From contig JAEXCS010000004.1 in the NCBI GenBank assembly GCA_023402075.1, positions 1 to 16,970 on the forward strand: a DNA stretch of 16,970 bases, read 5' to 3'. Below the pieces are notes generated by a model. It did no database searches. It had not been told where the DNA came from and was given only the letters and a program-made list of their open reading frames with translations. Each line of letters starts with the position of its first letter. Position 1 is the first letter of the stretch. Both the position numbers and the translations under genes were made by a program. This document shows positions 1 through 8,096 of this stretch, piece after piece. Source of the DNA: Bacillota bacterium (lineage in GTDB: Bacteria; Bacillota; Clostridia; Oscillospirales; Oscillospiraceae).

Positions 1-203
1 GTGGACTGCCCATAAGCGGAAAAGCTGCCCCGCCACACGATTAAATCAGATGTAAAATCTCTTGTGGCCGATCCGGTGGCGCTGATGCCGCCAGCGGCGT
101 TTTGCTTGTAATCCACAAGACTGCCGACGGCCAGACTTACCGCGATAATCAGGCTGATGCCCGCGATGAGCACGGCAAGAACGCGGCTGCGCATCCACAT
201 CAT
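1..203 (-). CDS. SIMPL (DUF541) domain protein, N-terminal part
   Basis: Partial gene running off the left edge; 67 residues are visible from an ATG at 203, with an AGGGTG ribosome site 5-6 nt upstream. A second ATG is immediately downstream. The protein starts with a short basic stretch (MRSR) and one hydrophobic segment at about residues 7-27 with no obvious cleavage site, so it is probably a signal anchor. The region then reads SATGSATRDFTSDLIVWRGSF, a pattern I recognise from the start of SIMPL/DUF541 proteins, which sit outside the membrane and have no well-defined biochemical role. The domain itself lies beyond the window. It has its own promoter at 234-262 and appears unrelated to the neighbouring transporter. 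Confidence 0.7.
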   Translation of the reverse strand, partial: MMWMRSRVLAVLIAGISLIIAVSLAVGSLVDYKQNAAGGISATGSATRDFTSDLIVWRGSFSAYGQS

Positions 204-233
204 AAAATCACCCTGTCTTCTTTTATTTGCTTC

Positions 234-262
234 ATCATAGCATGGCGAAGCGTAAATCGCAA
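234..262 (-). promoter_or_regulatory. Sigma-70 promoter of the SIMPL-domain gene
   Basis: On the minus strand TTGCGA (262-257) and TATGAT (239-234) are separated by exactly 17 bp, with an extended -10 TG one base upstream of the hexamer. The expected start point near 227 leaves a leader of about 24 nt to the ATG at 203. Confidence 0.65.
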
Positions 263-323
263 GATGAGCCTGTGGCATTTTGGCGGGATTTCTTGCTTTC
301 GTTAAAATTTTTATAAAAACAGA

Positions 324-380
324 AAATCAGGGAAGCACATCCGCAGAATTTCTCCTGAACAGGATGTGCTTCCCTGATTT
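324..380 (-). terminator. Terminator after the sodium:solute symporter gene
   Basis: A perfect 19-bp inverted repeat (324-342 with 362-380) has a 19-nt loop. On the minus strand it lies 32 nt after the symporter stop codon and is followed by a T-rich stretch (TCTGTTTTTATAAAAATTTT). It separates the symporter gene from the SIMPL-gene promoter. The loop is longer than usual. Confidence 0.75.
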
Positions 381-412
381 ATTTTATAGTATGTGAGGTG
401 GCTGTGGTCGGT

Positions 413-1870
413 TTAGTCGTCGTCTTCCGGGGCAAGCGCGGTGCTTTCCACCTTCGGCGGCATCACAAGCGAGAAGATAATAAAGCAGATAAATGCCGCA
501 ACCAGACCCGGAATCACGGGCTGACTGAACTTGATTCCAAACAGCACGCCCTTGGAGATGTGCTCCAGATAAACGACCACCAGTGTACCGGACAGCAAGG
601 AAGCAATCGTGCCGGCGGTGGATGCTTTTTTCCAATAATGGCCCATTACGTAGGGGAAGAAAGAGCCGGCGGCCCGCAGAGTAAAGCAGAACATCAGGAT
701 GGACACGATGCTGCTGGTATTAAACAGTGCGATAAACATAGAGGCCACGCCCACAATGCACATCACAATTTTGGTGACCCGCATAACCTGCTTGCTGGTT
801 GCGTCGGGCTTTAGAACCGCCTTGTATATGTCGTTTGCGAAGATGGAGCCTGCGCCCAGCAGATCGGAGTCGGAGCTGGACATGGTTGCCGAGATAATAC
901 CGGCAAAAAGTAATCCGCAGATCAGCGCGGGCATTGTCCGCATGGCCAGTACGGGAAGCGCATATCTGGCGCCCACAGCTTCAAACTGGGCGGCGTCAAA
1001 TTTGCCCATGTTAATCAGGGCCAGCGTAATCACGCCTAGAATAGTGGGGATGAACGCGTAGATAAAGTTGATAAGCGCAGCAAGCCATGCGCCTGCCTTG
1101 GCAGCCTTTTCGTCCTTGGCAGCATAGAAGCGGGAAACCGCTTCCTGCCCCACGGAAAAGGTTGCGGTGTACATGACCACCAGGGAAATGATGCCGAACA
1201 AATCATAGCCCTGAAAAAGATTCAGCGTTCCCTCAGGGACATTGGCTGCAACATTTGCCCAGCCGCCCGCATCGTTCAGTGCAAACGGAACGGCGATAAT
1301 CATGCCTAGGACAATCAGAAATACCTGAACAAAGTCTGTCAGCGTGACGCTCCAAAGACCGCCCATGATGGAGTAAACCGTCACCACCACGGCCACAATG
1401 ATGACAGCAACTTGATAGTTGATGCTCAGCATGGTGGAGAGAATGACAGCCGAGGCGATAAACTGTCCGGCGGTCAGGCCGATCAGCGGCAGAAGCATAA
1501 TCACGGATGTAATAATGCCGCAGGACTTTCCATATCTCCTGCGAAAGTATTCCGGTACGGTTTTTACGGTTGCCGCCCGGAACTTAGGCGCCACAAAACT
1601 CAGAATGACAAACGCCAGACCCATTGCAATAATGTACCACGCCGCGCTCAGACCATAGCCCGACATTCCGTTTTGCACAACGCCAAGAGAGCTGCCGCCG
1701 CCGATCTCCGTTGCAGCCAAGGTGCCGGCCATCAGGAAAGGCCCCAGACGGCGGCCTGCCACCATAAAATCGGTGTTGGTAGACACCTTGGTCGAGGAGT
1801 ACCAGCCAATCCACAGCATGGCCAGCAGATAGACGACAACAATGATGGTTACAATAATATTTGTGTGCAT
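413..1870 (-). CDS. Sodium:solute symporter (SSS/SLC5 family)
   Basis: 485 residues from the ATG at 1870, which has AAGGAGG 6 nt upstream (1877-1883). An in-frame extension upstream to 1936 has no comparable ribosome site and adds a polar, non-family stretch. The protein is hydrophobic throughout with about 13 predicted membrane segments, the usual SSS number. Family features are the early GR-GPF and GGGSSLG region (about 39-63), VPEYFRRRYG (105-114), the YSIMGGLWSV turn (166-174) and ATMSSSDSDLLGAGS (338-352), whose serines match the Na2 sodium site of this LeuT-fold family. It should couple Na+ entry to uptake of a small solute. The sequence does not identify the substrate; a carboxylate is a guess from the neighbourhood. 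It diverges from a LytTR/AgrC-type two-component pair likely to regulate it. The acidic tail PEDDD is unremarkable. Confidence 0.88.
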   Translation of the reverse strand: MHTNIIVTIIVVVYLLAMLWIGWYSSTKVSTNTDFMVAGRRLGPFLMAGTLAATEIGGGSSLGVVQNGMSGYGLSAAWYIIAMGLAFVILSFVAPKFRAATVKTVPEYFRRRYGKSCGIITSVIMLLPLIGLTAGQFIASAVILSTMLSINYQVAVIIVAVVVTVYSIMGGLWSVTLTDFVQVFLIVLGMIIAVPFALNDAGGWANVAANVPEGTLNLFQGYDLFGIISLVVMYTATFSVGQEAVSRFYAAKDEKAAKAGAWLAALINFIYAFIPTILGVITLALINMGKFDAAQFEAVGARYALPVLAMRTMPALICGLLFAGIISATMSSSDSDLLGAGSIFANDIYKAVLKPDATSKQVMRVTKIVMCIVGVASMFIALFNTSSIVSILMFCFTLRAAGSFFPYVMGHYWKKASTAGTIASLLSGTLVVVYLEHISKGVLFGIKFSQPVIPGLVAAFICFIIFSLVMPPKVESTALAPEDDD

Positions 1871-1934
1871 AATTTTCCTCCTTTGAAAGACGTTCCGGGC
1901 TGTGCAGGGAGATGAAGACTTTGCCTGCCCGTAC

Positions 1935-1996
1935 ATTATAAGATTAATGTAACATCACTTTACTGTGAGATAAACCTCCGCTTCTGTAAAAAACCT
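1935..1996 (-). promoter_or_regulatory. Likely activator-dependent promoter region of the symporter gene
   Basis: A perfect -10 TATAAT lies on the minus strand at 1940-1935, about 65 nt before the symporter ATG, with no recognisable -35 at 16-18 bp. Upstream, AGGTTT occurs twice in direct orientation (1996-1991 and 1977-1972), 19 bp apart. A strong -10, no -35 and upstream direct repeats fit a promoter driven by a LytTR-type activator such as the divergent gene at 2164, but the repeat sequence is not a known LytTR consensus. Confidence 0.35.
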
Positions 1997-2051
1997 ACCA
2001 AATATGATGAGCACGGGTCAGAGAGTTTTACGTATATAACGTCCCTTTCAC

Positions 2052-2080
2052 TTGACTGCCAGATTATTATTCAATAAAAT
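2052..2080 (+). promoter_or_regulatory. Sigma-70 promoter of the two-component operon
   Basis: TTGACT (2052-2057) and TAAAAT (2075-2080) are separated by 17 bp. Transcription should start near 2087, giving a leader of about 77 nt to the regulator ATG at 2164. Confidence 0.7.
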
Positions 2081-2087
2081 ATAAAAA

Positions 2088-2105
2088 ACCGCCTGTGTGG
2101 GCGGT
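2088..2105 (+). other. Hairpin at the 5' end of the two-component mRNA
   Basis: ACCGCC (2088-2093) pairs with GGCGGT (2100-2105) around a 6-nt loop, almost exactly at the predicted transcription start. It could protect the 5' end of the message. Read on the minus strand it is followed by TTTTTT and would look like a weak terminator for antisense transcripts, although no gene feeds it from that side. Confidence 0.4.
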
Positions 2106-2163
2106 GCAGTCAATGCTTTCGGGCAAATTGCTGTGGCCGGACTCTTTTCTGGGAGGGATACAA

Positions 2164-2871
2164 ATGTTTCAAATTGCCGTGTGTGATGACGATGCTGTGG
2201 AGTGCGGCCGCCTGTCCGGCTATGTGTCAGACTTTTTCCGCCTGAAAAATATATCGGCGAAGATTGACACCTATGAAAGTGGAATGCAGTTTTTGGCCGC
2301 AGAAAAATGCTATGACCTCTATTTTTTTGATGTGATGATGCCGCAGATGTCGGGGCTGGAGGCTGCCCGGGCGCTCCAAAAAAGAGAAGAAAACCCGGTG
2401 ATTATCTTTGTAACCTCTTCGTTGGAGTCGGCAGTGGAGGGATACAGCGTCCGCGCGGCGGGCTTTGTTCTCAAACCCATTCAGCCGCCTGCCTTTGAAG
2501 ACACCATGAATCGCGTGCTGAAAGAGCGCTTTGAGCGCCGCACGGCCTCTATTCAGGTCGTTCGCAATCGCGTTCCGCTGGAGCTGCGGCTGGAAAAGGT
2601 GGCCTATTTTGAAAGCCGCCTGCATCAGGTTTATGTGACGCTGTGCAGCGGAGAGCAATTTTCAATTACCCATAAGCTGGGAGACTTGGAGCGGTGTCTC
2701 GCGGGATATTCTCAGTTCCTGCGATGCCATCAAAGCTATCTTGTGAATTTGGACAGTGTGGAACAGATGGAGCAGGACGGGTTTCTCTTTCGTCAAAGCA
2801 TGGTGGCGCCGATTTCCCGGAATTATTATCGGCAGAGCAAGGCGGCATTTTACCGCCACCGGCTCAGGTGA
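2164..2871 (+). CDS. LytTR-family response regulator
   Basis: 235 residues from the ATG at 2164, preceded by GGGAGGG 7 nt upstream; a GTG 69 nt earlier in frame lacks a ribosome site. Residues 3-120 form a receiver domain with the acidic pair D8/D9, phospho-acceptor D56 in FFDVMMP, T84/S85 and K104. Residues about 130-232 form a LytTR DNA-binding domain, with the ESRLHQVYV strand and FLRCHQSYLVNLDSV, the conserved region with the R-x-H-x-S pattern. The class usually binds paired direct repeats and activates few promoters. It is co-transcribed with the kinase 5 nt downstream and divergent from a sodium:solute symporter gene, which makes that transporter the best candidate target. Confidence 0.9.
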   Translation: MFQIAVCDDDAVECGRLSGYVSDFFRLKNISAKIDTYESGMQFLAAEKCYDLYFFDVMMPQMSGLEAARALQKREENPVIIFVTSSLESAVEGYSVRAAGFVLKPIQPPAFEDTMNRVLKERFERRTASIQVVRNRVPLELRLEKVAYFESRLHQVYVTLCSGEQFSITHKLGDLERCLAGYSQFLRCHQSYLVNLDSVEQMEQDGFLFRQSMVAPISRNYYRQSKAAFYRHRLR

Positions 2872-2876
2872 CATCC

Positions 2877-4193
2877 ATGAATGATGAAGCCTGCCGAATC
2901 TTTCTCAATCTGATTACGCTGTCTGTGCGGATGATGCCCGTTTTTGTGTGTCTGGAGCCGAAGGTCAAAAGCCGGGAGAATATTGCCAGTATCTCTGTTT
3001 ACCTGTGGGTCATTATGACCTTCCTACAAATCCTGTTTCACATTCCCGACAGCATTTTTGTGGTGTTTCAGGGACTGTTCTCTTTCCTCTATTTTCTTAT
3101 TCTTCTGCTGTTCTTTCAGGGGGGCTTATTGGAAAAAGCCTTTCTCTATCTGTCGGCCTGGCTGTTTGCGGTGCTTTCTGTATCGTTAAATGAATTAATC
3201 GCATGGGCCCTGCACGGGAGAACGGCGCTGACCTACTTTCAAATCTGTGTGATTGTATCCACGCTTTCAGCATTGGGCTTTTATATGGGAGTCCGCCTGT
3301 GGATGAAACCGATTGCAAAACGGCTGTTTACAGAACTGTCTATCCGTGCCGCCACACTGCTGCTTGGCTACCCCATGGTAACCCTGCTTCTTCTGTTTGT
3401 AGGAACAAACACCATTTTTTCAAGCCACGCGCTGGCGGAGGGCGGATTTGGCTCCGTTTCGTTTTTCTTTATTCTTTGCAGTATGATTGTCGGGCTGTAT
3501 GTCCTGATTTTAAACAGCATTCTGGAGCTGATGGAGCGCAGAAAAATGACTGAGGAGCTGGAGGTTGCAAAACGGCTTCTCTATCAGCAGCGGGAGCACT
3601 ATCATCAGATACTGGATTATATTGAACAGGTTAGGATTATCCGCCACGATTTTCGCCATCATATTCACGCTCTGCAAACGATGGATCGGGATGCGCAAAC
3701 CCGGTATCTCCGCGACCTGCAAAAAGAGCTGGACAGCACCGCCACGCAGACATATTGCCAGAATCAGGCTGTCAATGGCCTTTTGCAGGAGTTTTCGGGC
3801 AGGTGCCGGGAAGATCAGATCAATCTGGAAACGCATTTGGACCTGCCGGAAACGATTTCTATCGATGATCTGACGCTGTGTATTGTGATCGGCAACCTTC
3901 TGGAAAACGCGCTGGACGCCTGCCGATGGGTTACCGGCACTCGTTTCATCCGTATTCGCTGCCGGTGGGAAAGCAACTATCTGAAGCTGCTGGTGGAGAA
4001 TTCTTTTGACGGACAGGTTCGCAAAATTGGCGGGGAAATTTTGTCCCGTAAACAGGAGGGGGGACTGGGACTGCTCAGCATTCGCAGGACGCTGAGCTGT
4101 CCGGGTGACGATTTCGAGGTGTCTTACACCGATTCCGTGTTTACCGCCATGGCTACCATTGCGGCTAGGGATATGACAGAGTTTTCTACATAA
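2877..4193 (+). CDS. AgrC-like sensor histidine kinase (GHKL ATPase)
   Basis: 438 residues from the ATG at 2877, 5 nt after the regulator stop, with an AGGTGA ribosome site overlapping that stop. The open frame begins earlier inside the regulator gene, but that part is out-of-frame overlap. Residues 1-215 contain about six hydrophobic segments (roughly 5-25, 38-58, 60-82, 88-110, 118-138, 155-215) and no extracellular sensor domain. Residues 216-280 form a coiled-coil-like dimerisation helix with phospho-acceptor H257 in RIIRHDFRHH. The ATPase has an N-box NLLENALDAC (340-349) with N344 and a G-box GGLGLL (395-400). As often in the AgrC/HPK10 group, the D-box is VENSFDG rather than a textbook DxGxG. 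No agrB/agrD-like peptide gene is visible nearby, so a small ligand or transported substrate is as likely as a peptide signal. Confidence 0.88.
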   Translation: MNDEACRIFLNLITLSVRMMPVFVCLEPKVKSRENIASISVYLWVIMTFLQILFHIPDSIFVVFQGLFSFLYFLILLLFFQGGLLEKAFLYLSAWLFAVLSVSLNELIAWALHGRTALTYFQICVIVSTLSALGFYMGVRLWMKPIAKRLFTELSIRAATLLLGYPMVTLLLLFVGTNTIFSSHALAEGGFGSVSFFFILCSMIVGLYVLILNSILELMERRKMTEELEVAKRLLYQQREHYHQILDYIEQVRIIRHDFRHHIHALQTMDRDAQTRYLRDLQKELDSTATQTYCQNQAVNGLLQEFSGRCREDQINLETHLDLPETISIDDLTLCIVIGNLLENALDACRWVTGTRFIRIRCRWESNYLKLLVENSFDGQVRKIGGEILSRKQEGGLGLLSIRRTLSCPGDDFEVSYTDSVFTAMATIAARDMTEFST

Positions 4194-4256
4194 GCTTTGC
4201 CAGCATTGCAAGGGTGGCTTTCTCCGGCCTTCAATATGGAGGGAATCAGCCGTTAA

Positions 4257-4295
4257 AGTGCAGGCCGCCGCGCAGATTGCGCGGCGGCCTGCACT
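4257..4295. terminator. Bidirectional terminator between convergent genes
   Basis: A perfect 17-bp GC-rich stem (4257-4273 with 4279-4295) has a 5-nt loop, followed by GTTTT on the plus strand and TTTAACG on the minus strand. It lies between the kinase stop (4193, plus) and the dicarboxylate-transporter stop (4313, minus) and can serve both. Confidence 0.8.
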
Positions 4296-4312
4296 GTTTT
4301 CGTGAATGCAAA

Positions 4313-5755
4313 TCAAACTCCGATTTTAAAAACAGCCATCGTTATAAAGTACAGCACCAAGGGGAACACGGCAAGGCAGATCAGCTTCAGGCCAAGGCCG
4401 CACTTAATCAAATCCTTCATTTCAATCTCACCGGTACCATAGGCAATGGCATTGGGAGGCGTGGCGGGCGGCAGCATAAAGGCAAAGTTACAGGCCAGCA
4501 TACAGCCCAGCATCATGGCCAGAGGGCTGACGCCGATGGCAGTGCCCACAGAGGCGAGCACCGGCAGGAAGGCGGCCACCACCACAGCGTTGGTAGTCAA
4601 TTCGGTCAACAGCGCGGTGACAATTCCCACGATGATGACGATGACAACAGAGTTCAGCCCAGCCAGACTTGTCAGCTTGCCTGCGATCCATGCGGCAACG
4701 CCCGCATCCTTAAAGGCGTTGCCCATCACCATGGAGCCGCCCAGCAGGATTACCGCAGACCACGGAATTTCACGCATGCCGGTTTTCATATCCATGACAT
4801 ACTCGCCCTCCTTGTAATCCAGAGGAACCACAAGCGTCAGGAAAGCGCCCAGCATGGCGACCGTTTCGTCCGTTGCGAAGGGGAAAAACTGTCCCCAGAG
4901 GTTGGAGCGGGTAACCCACAAAAATACGCACACCAGAAAAATGGCGGCAGTGTATATTTCGCCCTTAGACCAAGCACCCAATTCCTTGTACTGCTGATGG
5001 GCAATGGCAATATCCATATCGGGCATCTTGTCAACCTTGAAAAACTTGACCATGTACAGCCAAAACAGGGGAATGAGGATCAGCGTGAAAGGAAGGCCGA
5101 TTTTCAGCCAGTCGGTAAACCCGATGGTCAGACCGATTGTCTCCTGAATCAAGCCGATTCCCGTGGGATTAGTGGTGGTTCCGATGACGGTAGCCATACC
5201 TCCCAGCGTGGCTGCATAGGGGATGGAGAGAATCAGCGCTTTTTTCAGGCCCTTTGCATTATCACCCAAGGTTTTTGCAATTGCCAGAGCCACAGGCAGC
5301 ATCATCACGGTAGCCGTGGTGTTAGACATCCACATGGATACAAAGCCGACGGCAATAATAAATCCTAAAACCATGGTGGTAGGTTTTTTGCCAATCTTAC
5401 TGACGATGCCCAGCGCAATCCTTTTATGTAAGCCGTGCTTTACCATGGCGCCGGACAGGAACCCTACGCCCACCAGCAGATAGCAGGTCTGATAAGCGTA
5501 GTGCTTAAACAATTCAATATCATTCTGGCCCTTTGCGCCGGTAATGCCCAGCAGCGGGAACAGAATCAAAGGAAGCAGGGCGGTAAATGAAATCGGCATG
5601 GCTTCGGTCATCCAGAAAATAACCATTAATACCGTGACAGCCAAAACACGCTGCCCTACCAGCGTCAACCCCTCCGGGGTTGGCATAAACGCCAGCAGCA
5701 GCATGACCAGCAAACCCACGATAAAACCGATTTTTCTGACTTTGAATTTACCCAT
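4313..5755 (-). CDS. DASS (SLC13) sodium/dicarboxylate symporter
   Basis: 480 residues from the ATG at 5755, with TAAGGAGGAG upstream; length is normal for the divalent anion:Na+ symporter family. The protein is hydrophobic throughout and shows the family's inverted repeat. The first hairpin carries the Ser-Asn-Thr sodium/carboxylate motif at 144-146 (MSNTTATVMMLP), followed by GTTTNPTG (192-199). The second half has LTELTTNAVVV (383-393) and ACNFAFMLPPATPPNAI (421-437). In the second half the SNT motif is replaced by TTN (387-389), so one side of the substrate site is altered, as seen in some family members. Expected substrates are succinate-like di- or tricarboxylates. Its sigma-54 promoter (5849-5864) and the activator gene just upstream tie it to the CoA-transferase/lyase genes, suggesting it imports their substrate. 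An exchanger mode cannot be excluded. Confidence 0.9.
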   Translation of the reverse strand: MGKFKVRKIGFIVGLLVMLLLAFMPTPEGLTLVGQRVLAVTVLMVIFWMTEAMPISFTALLPLILFPLLGITGAKGQNDIELFKHYAYQTCYLLVGVGFLSGAMVKHGLHKRIALGIVSKIGKKPTTMVLGFIIAVGFVSMWMSNTTATVMMLPVALAIAKTLGDNAKGLKKALILSIPYAATLGGMATVIGTTTNPTGIGLIQETIGLTIGFTDWLKIGLPFTLILIPLFWLYMVKFFKVDKMPDMDIAIAHQQYKELGAWSKGEIYTAAIFLVCVFLWVTRSNLWGQFFPFATDETVAMLGAFLTLVVPLDYKEGEYVMDMKTGMREIPWSAVILLGGSMVMGNAFKDAGVAAWIAGKLTSLAGLNSVVIVIIVGIVTALLTELTTNAVVVAAFLPVLASVGTAIGVSPLAMMLGCMLACNFAFMLPPATPPNAIAYGTGEIEMKDLIKCGLGLKLICLAVFPLVLYFITMAVFKIGV

Positions 5756-5848
5756 GTAATCTCCTCCTTAATTTCCTTGCGACAGCGCATACACACTTGC
5801 GGGCCGCCTGTTTGGTTTGCGGAGCAAAGCTTCATCAATACAAGAGCA

Positions 5849-5864
5849 AGCAACATCTATGCCA
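5849..5864 (-). promoter_or_regulatory. Sigma-54 (-24/-12) promoter of the DASS transporter gene
   Basis: The minus strand reads TGGCATAGATGTTGCT (5864-5849). This matches the sigma-54 consensus TGGCAYR-N4-TTGCW at every constrained position, with GG and GC exactly placed. Transcription would start near 5838, leaving a leader of about 82 nt. The gene just upstream encodes a sigma-54 activator. Confidence 0.85.
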
Positions 5865-5997
5865 AATAAGGCGCGTAGCCAAGATTATTTAACGCCTGTG
5901 CTTTTGACTAATAACAGATGCTGAAATTTGCCATGTACTCCAATTTTGATGTTGCTTTTTGTTTTTTGAAAGTAAGATAAAAGATTACAGGCCTAAA

Positions 5998-6028
5998 AAA
6001 GCCGCCGACACACTGTGTCGGCGGTTTT
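5998..6028 (-). terminator. Terminator of the sigma-54 activator gene
   Basis: The core stem pairs 6002-6011 with 6015-6024 around a 3-nt loop and extends through one G-T and three A-T pairs (5998-6001 with 6025-6028). On the minus strand it ends in TTTTTT, 67 nt after the activator stop. It insulates the downstream transporter promoter. Confidence 0.8.
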
Positions 6029-6030
6029 AA

Positions 6031-6047
6031 CGTTGCGCCTGCGTTGC
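6031..6047. promoter_or_regulatory. Candidate activator-binding repeat upstream of the DASS promoter
   Basis: CGTTGC occurs twice in direct orientation (6031-6036 and 6042-6047), 11 bp apart, about one helical turn. It lies some 170 bp upstream of the -24 element, within the usual range of sigma-54 activator sites, and shares the word TTGCGC with the candidate at 10594-10607. No experimental motif supports it. Confidence 0.25.
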
Positions 6048-6094
6048 AGAGCTTGCTGTTACATGTTGTTTGACGTGAAACGATTAAGGAAAAG

Positions 6095-8065
6095 CTACCG
6101 GGAAATCCCAAACTTTTTCATCTTGCGCCACAGTGTCTGTCGGCTGCAGCCTAAGCTGCGGGCGGCTTCCTCCACAGAGTTGGGATATGCCGCCAAAGCA
6201 GCGGCAATGGCCTGACGCTCGTGCTCGTCGCTTTTGTCTGGGTTCGGCTGGGAAGCAGGCGCCAAACTGCGTCGCCGCATCATCTCCGTCATAATATCAA
6301 AGGTTTCCGCGCGGTTTTTCAGCAAAATGTAGACGCGCTCGGCGAAGTTCTGCAATTCGCGGATATTGCCATACCAGTCATACTGTCCGACCTGATGCAG
6401 TATTTCCAGAAAACGCTTGTGCAGCTCCGAAGCTGCGCTGCCGGAAAGCTTTTTGAAAAAATGTAGTCCCAGAATCTCCACATCCCGGCCCCGCTCCCGC
6501 AGGGGCGGAATTTCTAGATCCAGCACATTGAGCCGGTAATACAAGTCCTCCCGAAAGCGCTTTTTCAAGATTTCCTCAATTAAATCCCGGTTTGTGGCGG
6601 TGATAACCCTTACATCTACCGGAATGACCCGTGATCCGCCCACCCGGCGGATTTCCTTTTCCTGAAGAACACGCAGCAATGCCACCTGTGTCTCCGTGGA
6701 AATTTCACCGATTTCATCCAGAAAAATTGTGCCGCCGTGGGCCAGCTCAAACAGACCCTCCCGTCCGCCCCGGGAAGCGCCGGTAAACGCGCCCTCCTCA
6801 TAGCCGAACAGCTCGCTCTCCAGCAGATTGTTGGCGACCGCCGCGCAGTTTAACGCCACAAAGGGGCCGTTGCGCCGGGTGCTGCCGTTGTGGATGCTCT
6901 GGGCGAACAGCTCTTTGCCCACCCCGGTTTCTCCATGAATCAGCACGGCAGCCGAGGACATGGCATAGCTTTTGGCAATCTGAATGGTGCTGAGAATGGA
7001 CGGGGATACACCCAAAATATCGGCAAAGGTGTATTTCGCCACCAGCCCTTTTTCATGCAGCTTCAGGCGAATTTTCTGCTCCGAGGTTTGAAGCTGGCGG
7101 ATGTCCTGAAACGTGGCCACAACACCCCGCACGTCGTTGTCTACTAAAATCGGCAAACGGTTGGTATTGGTCAGAGTCTTGCCGAACTGCATAATCTGGT
7201 TGGTCTGGGGACGGCCTGTACGCAGCACCTCCGGCAGCTTTGTGTTGGGCAAGACCTCCTCAATGGGATAGCCCAGCAATTCCGCGGCGCGTTTGCCGAT
7301 AATCCGCTCTGCCACAGGATTGACCACTTGAACCGTCCCCTGTTCGTTTACGGAGATGATGGCATCGTGTGTGGCATTCAGCACCGCTTGATACATTTCC
7401 ATACGGGTTTTAAGCTGGCGCTGCTTTACCGCTTCTTCCCGCTGAATAACACGAATCTGCAACGCAACATCCAATGCGTTGACAATGGATTCGCTGGAGT
7501 TTTCCAAAATAGCATGGGGTAAGCCGCCCGCAGCGGCGGCAACCGAGGTCCACGCCCCGCCGATTCCGTAGGTCGCTCCGTCGGCCACGGCGGCTGTTAC
7601 AGCGTCATAGCTGTCCTCCGGGCTGGTGAAGGTATAGTTTTTAGCCCGGATGTGAAGCATTTCGCACATGAGCATTACCTCATCGCTCAGCGCGCCATAG
7701 GAAAAGAAAGCAATCAGTCCGTCGCCTACCTGCTTTTCCAAAATCATTTTCATATAGTCCGTCAGGGTATTGTTCAGCCCAACCACCTGAATCCCCAACG
7801 CGCGCTCAACAATCTGCTGTGTCCCCTTTCGAGAGAGAAACAGCTTGGCGCCCCGCTGACGCAAGGATGAGGCCAAATTTACAAGGTCTTCCGGGGAGGT
7901 GACGCTCTCTGGCCCGTCTCCGTTCCGGTTGCAGACAAACACATCCACCGGATTTCCTCTTTTTTCAATAATACCGCGGGCTTTTCGGGCCAATTGTTCC
8001 GTAGGTGCAATCATGCAAATCTCCTGAACGGCTTTGCCGTCGGAAGAGTCAAAAAATGGTTGCAT
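6095..8065 (-). CDS. Sigma-54-dependent activator, PrpR_N-PAS-AAA+-Fis
   Basis: 656 residues from the ATG at 8065, with GGAGGCG about 6 nt upstream; the open frame reaches 8200 but the extension crosses the gene's own promoter. Domains in order: a PrpR_N-type effector domain at about 25-205 (as in the propionate regulator PrpR), a PAS domain at about 222-340, an AAA+ sigma-54-interaction domain at about 350-590, and a Fis-type helix-turn-helix at about 615-656. The AAA+ domain has Walker A GETGVGKE (378-385), the sigma-54-contacting GAFTGA loop (425-430) and Walker B GGTIFLDE (444-451), so it should be active. The protein lies between two units that both start at sigma-54 promoters (5849-5864 and 10459-10474) and is presumably their activator. 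PrpR_N suggests an organic acid or CoA-related effector. It has its own sigma-70 promoter (8097-8125). Confidence 0.92.
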   Translation of the reverse strand: MQPFFDSSDGKAVQEICMIAPTEQLARKARGIIEKRGNPVDVFVCNRNGDGPESVTSPEDLVNLASSLRQRGAKLFLSRKGTQQIVERALGIQVVGLNNTLTDYMKMILEKQVGDGLIAFFSYGALSDEVMLMCEMLHIRAKNYTFTSPEDSYDAVTAAVADGATYGIGGAWTSVAAAAGGLPHAILENSSESIVNALDVALQIRVIQREEAVKQRQLKTRMEMYQAVLNATHDAIISVNEQGTVQVVNPVAERIIGKRAAELLGYPIEEVLPNTKLPEVLRTGRPQTNQIMQFGKTLTNTNRLPILVDNDVRGVVATFQDIRQLQTSEQKIRLKLHEKGLVAKYTFADILGVSPSILSTIQIAKSYAMSSAAVLIHGETGVGKELFAQSIHNGSTRRNGPFVALNCAAVANNLLESELFGYEEGAFTGASRGGREGLFELAHGGTIFLDEIGEISTETQVALLRVLQEKEIRRVGGSRVIPVDVRVITATNRDLIEEILKKRFREDLYYRLNVLDLEIPPLRERGRDVEILGLHFFKKLSGSAASELHKRFLEILHQVGQYDWYGNIRELQNFAERVYILLKNRAETFDIMTEMMRRRSLAPASQPNPDKSDEHERQAIAAALAAYPNSVEEAARSLGCSRQTLWRKMKKFGISR

Positions 8066-8096
8066 TGTTTCGCCTCCACGTTTCATAATTGAAGCC

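Noticed and set aside
2088..2105. Intrinsic terminator on the minus strand
   Set aside because: A 6-bp stem with a T-run exists on that strand, but no minus-strand gene feeds it; the position at the plus-strand start point explains it better as a 5' hairpin.
3510..4316. Minus-strand open frame (268 codons) opposite the histidine kinase
   Set aside because: It runs through the bidirectional terminator and opposite the conserved kinase motifs; no ribosome site and no recognisable domain.
4214..5368. Long plus-strand open frame (384 codons) opposite the DASS gene
   Set aside because: It is antisense to a clear transporter gene, starts inside a terminator region, and its product is rich in His, Gln and Gly with no domain. 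It is a composition artefact.
5850..5955. GCAACATC (5850-5857) and GATGTTGC (5948-5955) as a looping repeat
   Set aside because: The 8-bp arms are about 90 bp apart and one is simply part of the -12 element; coincidence is likely.
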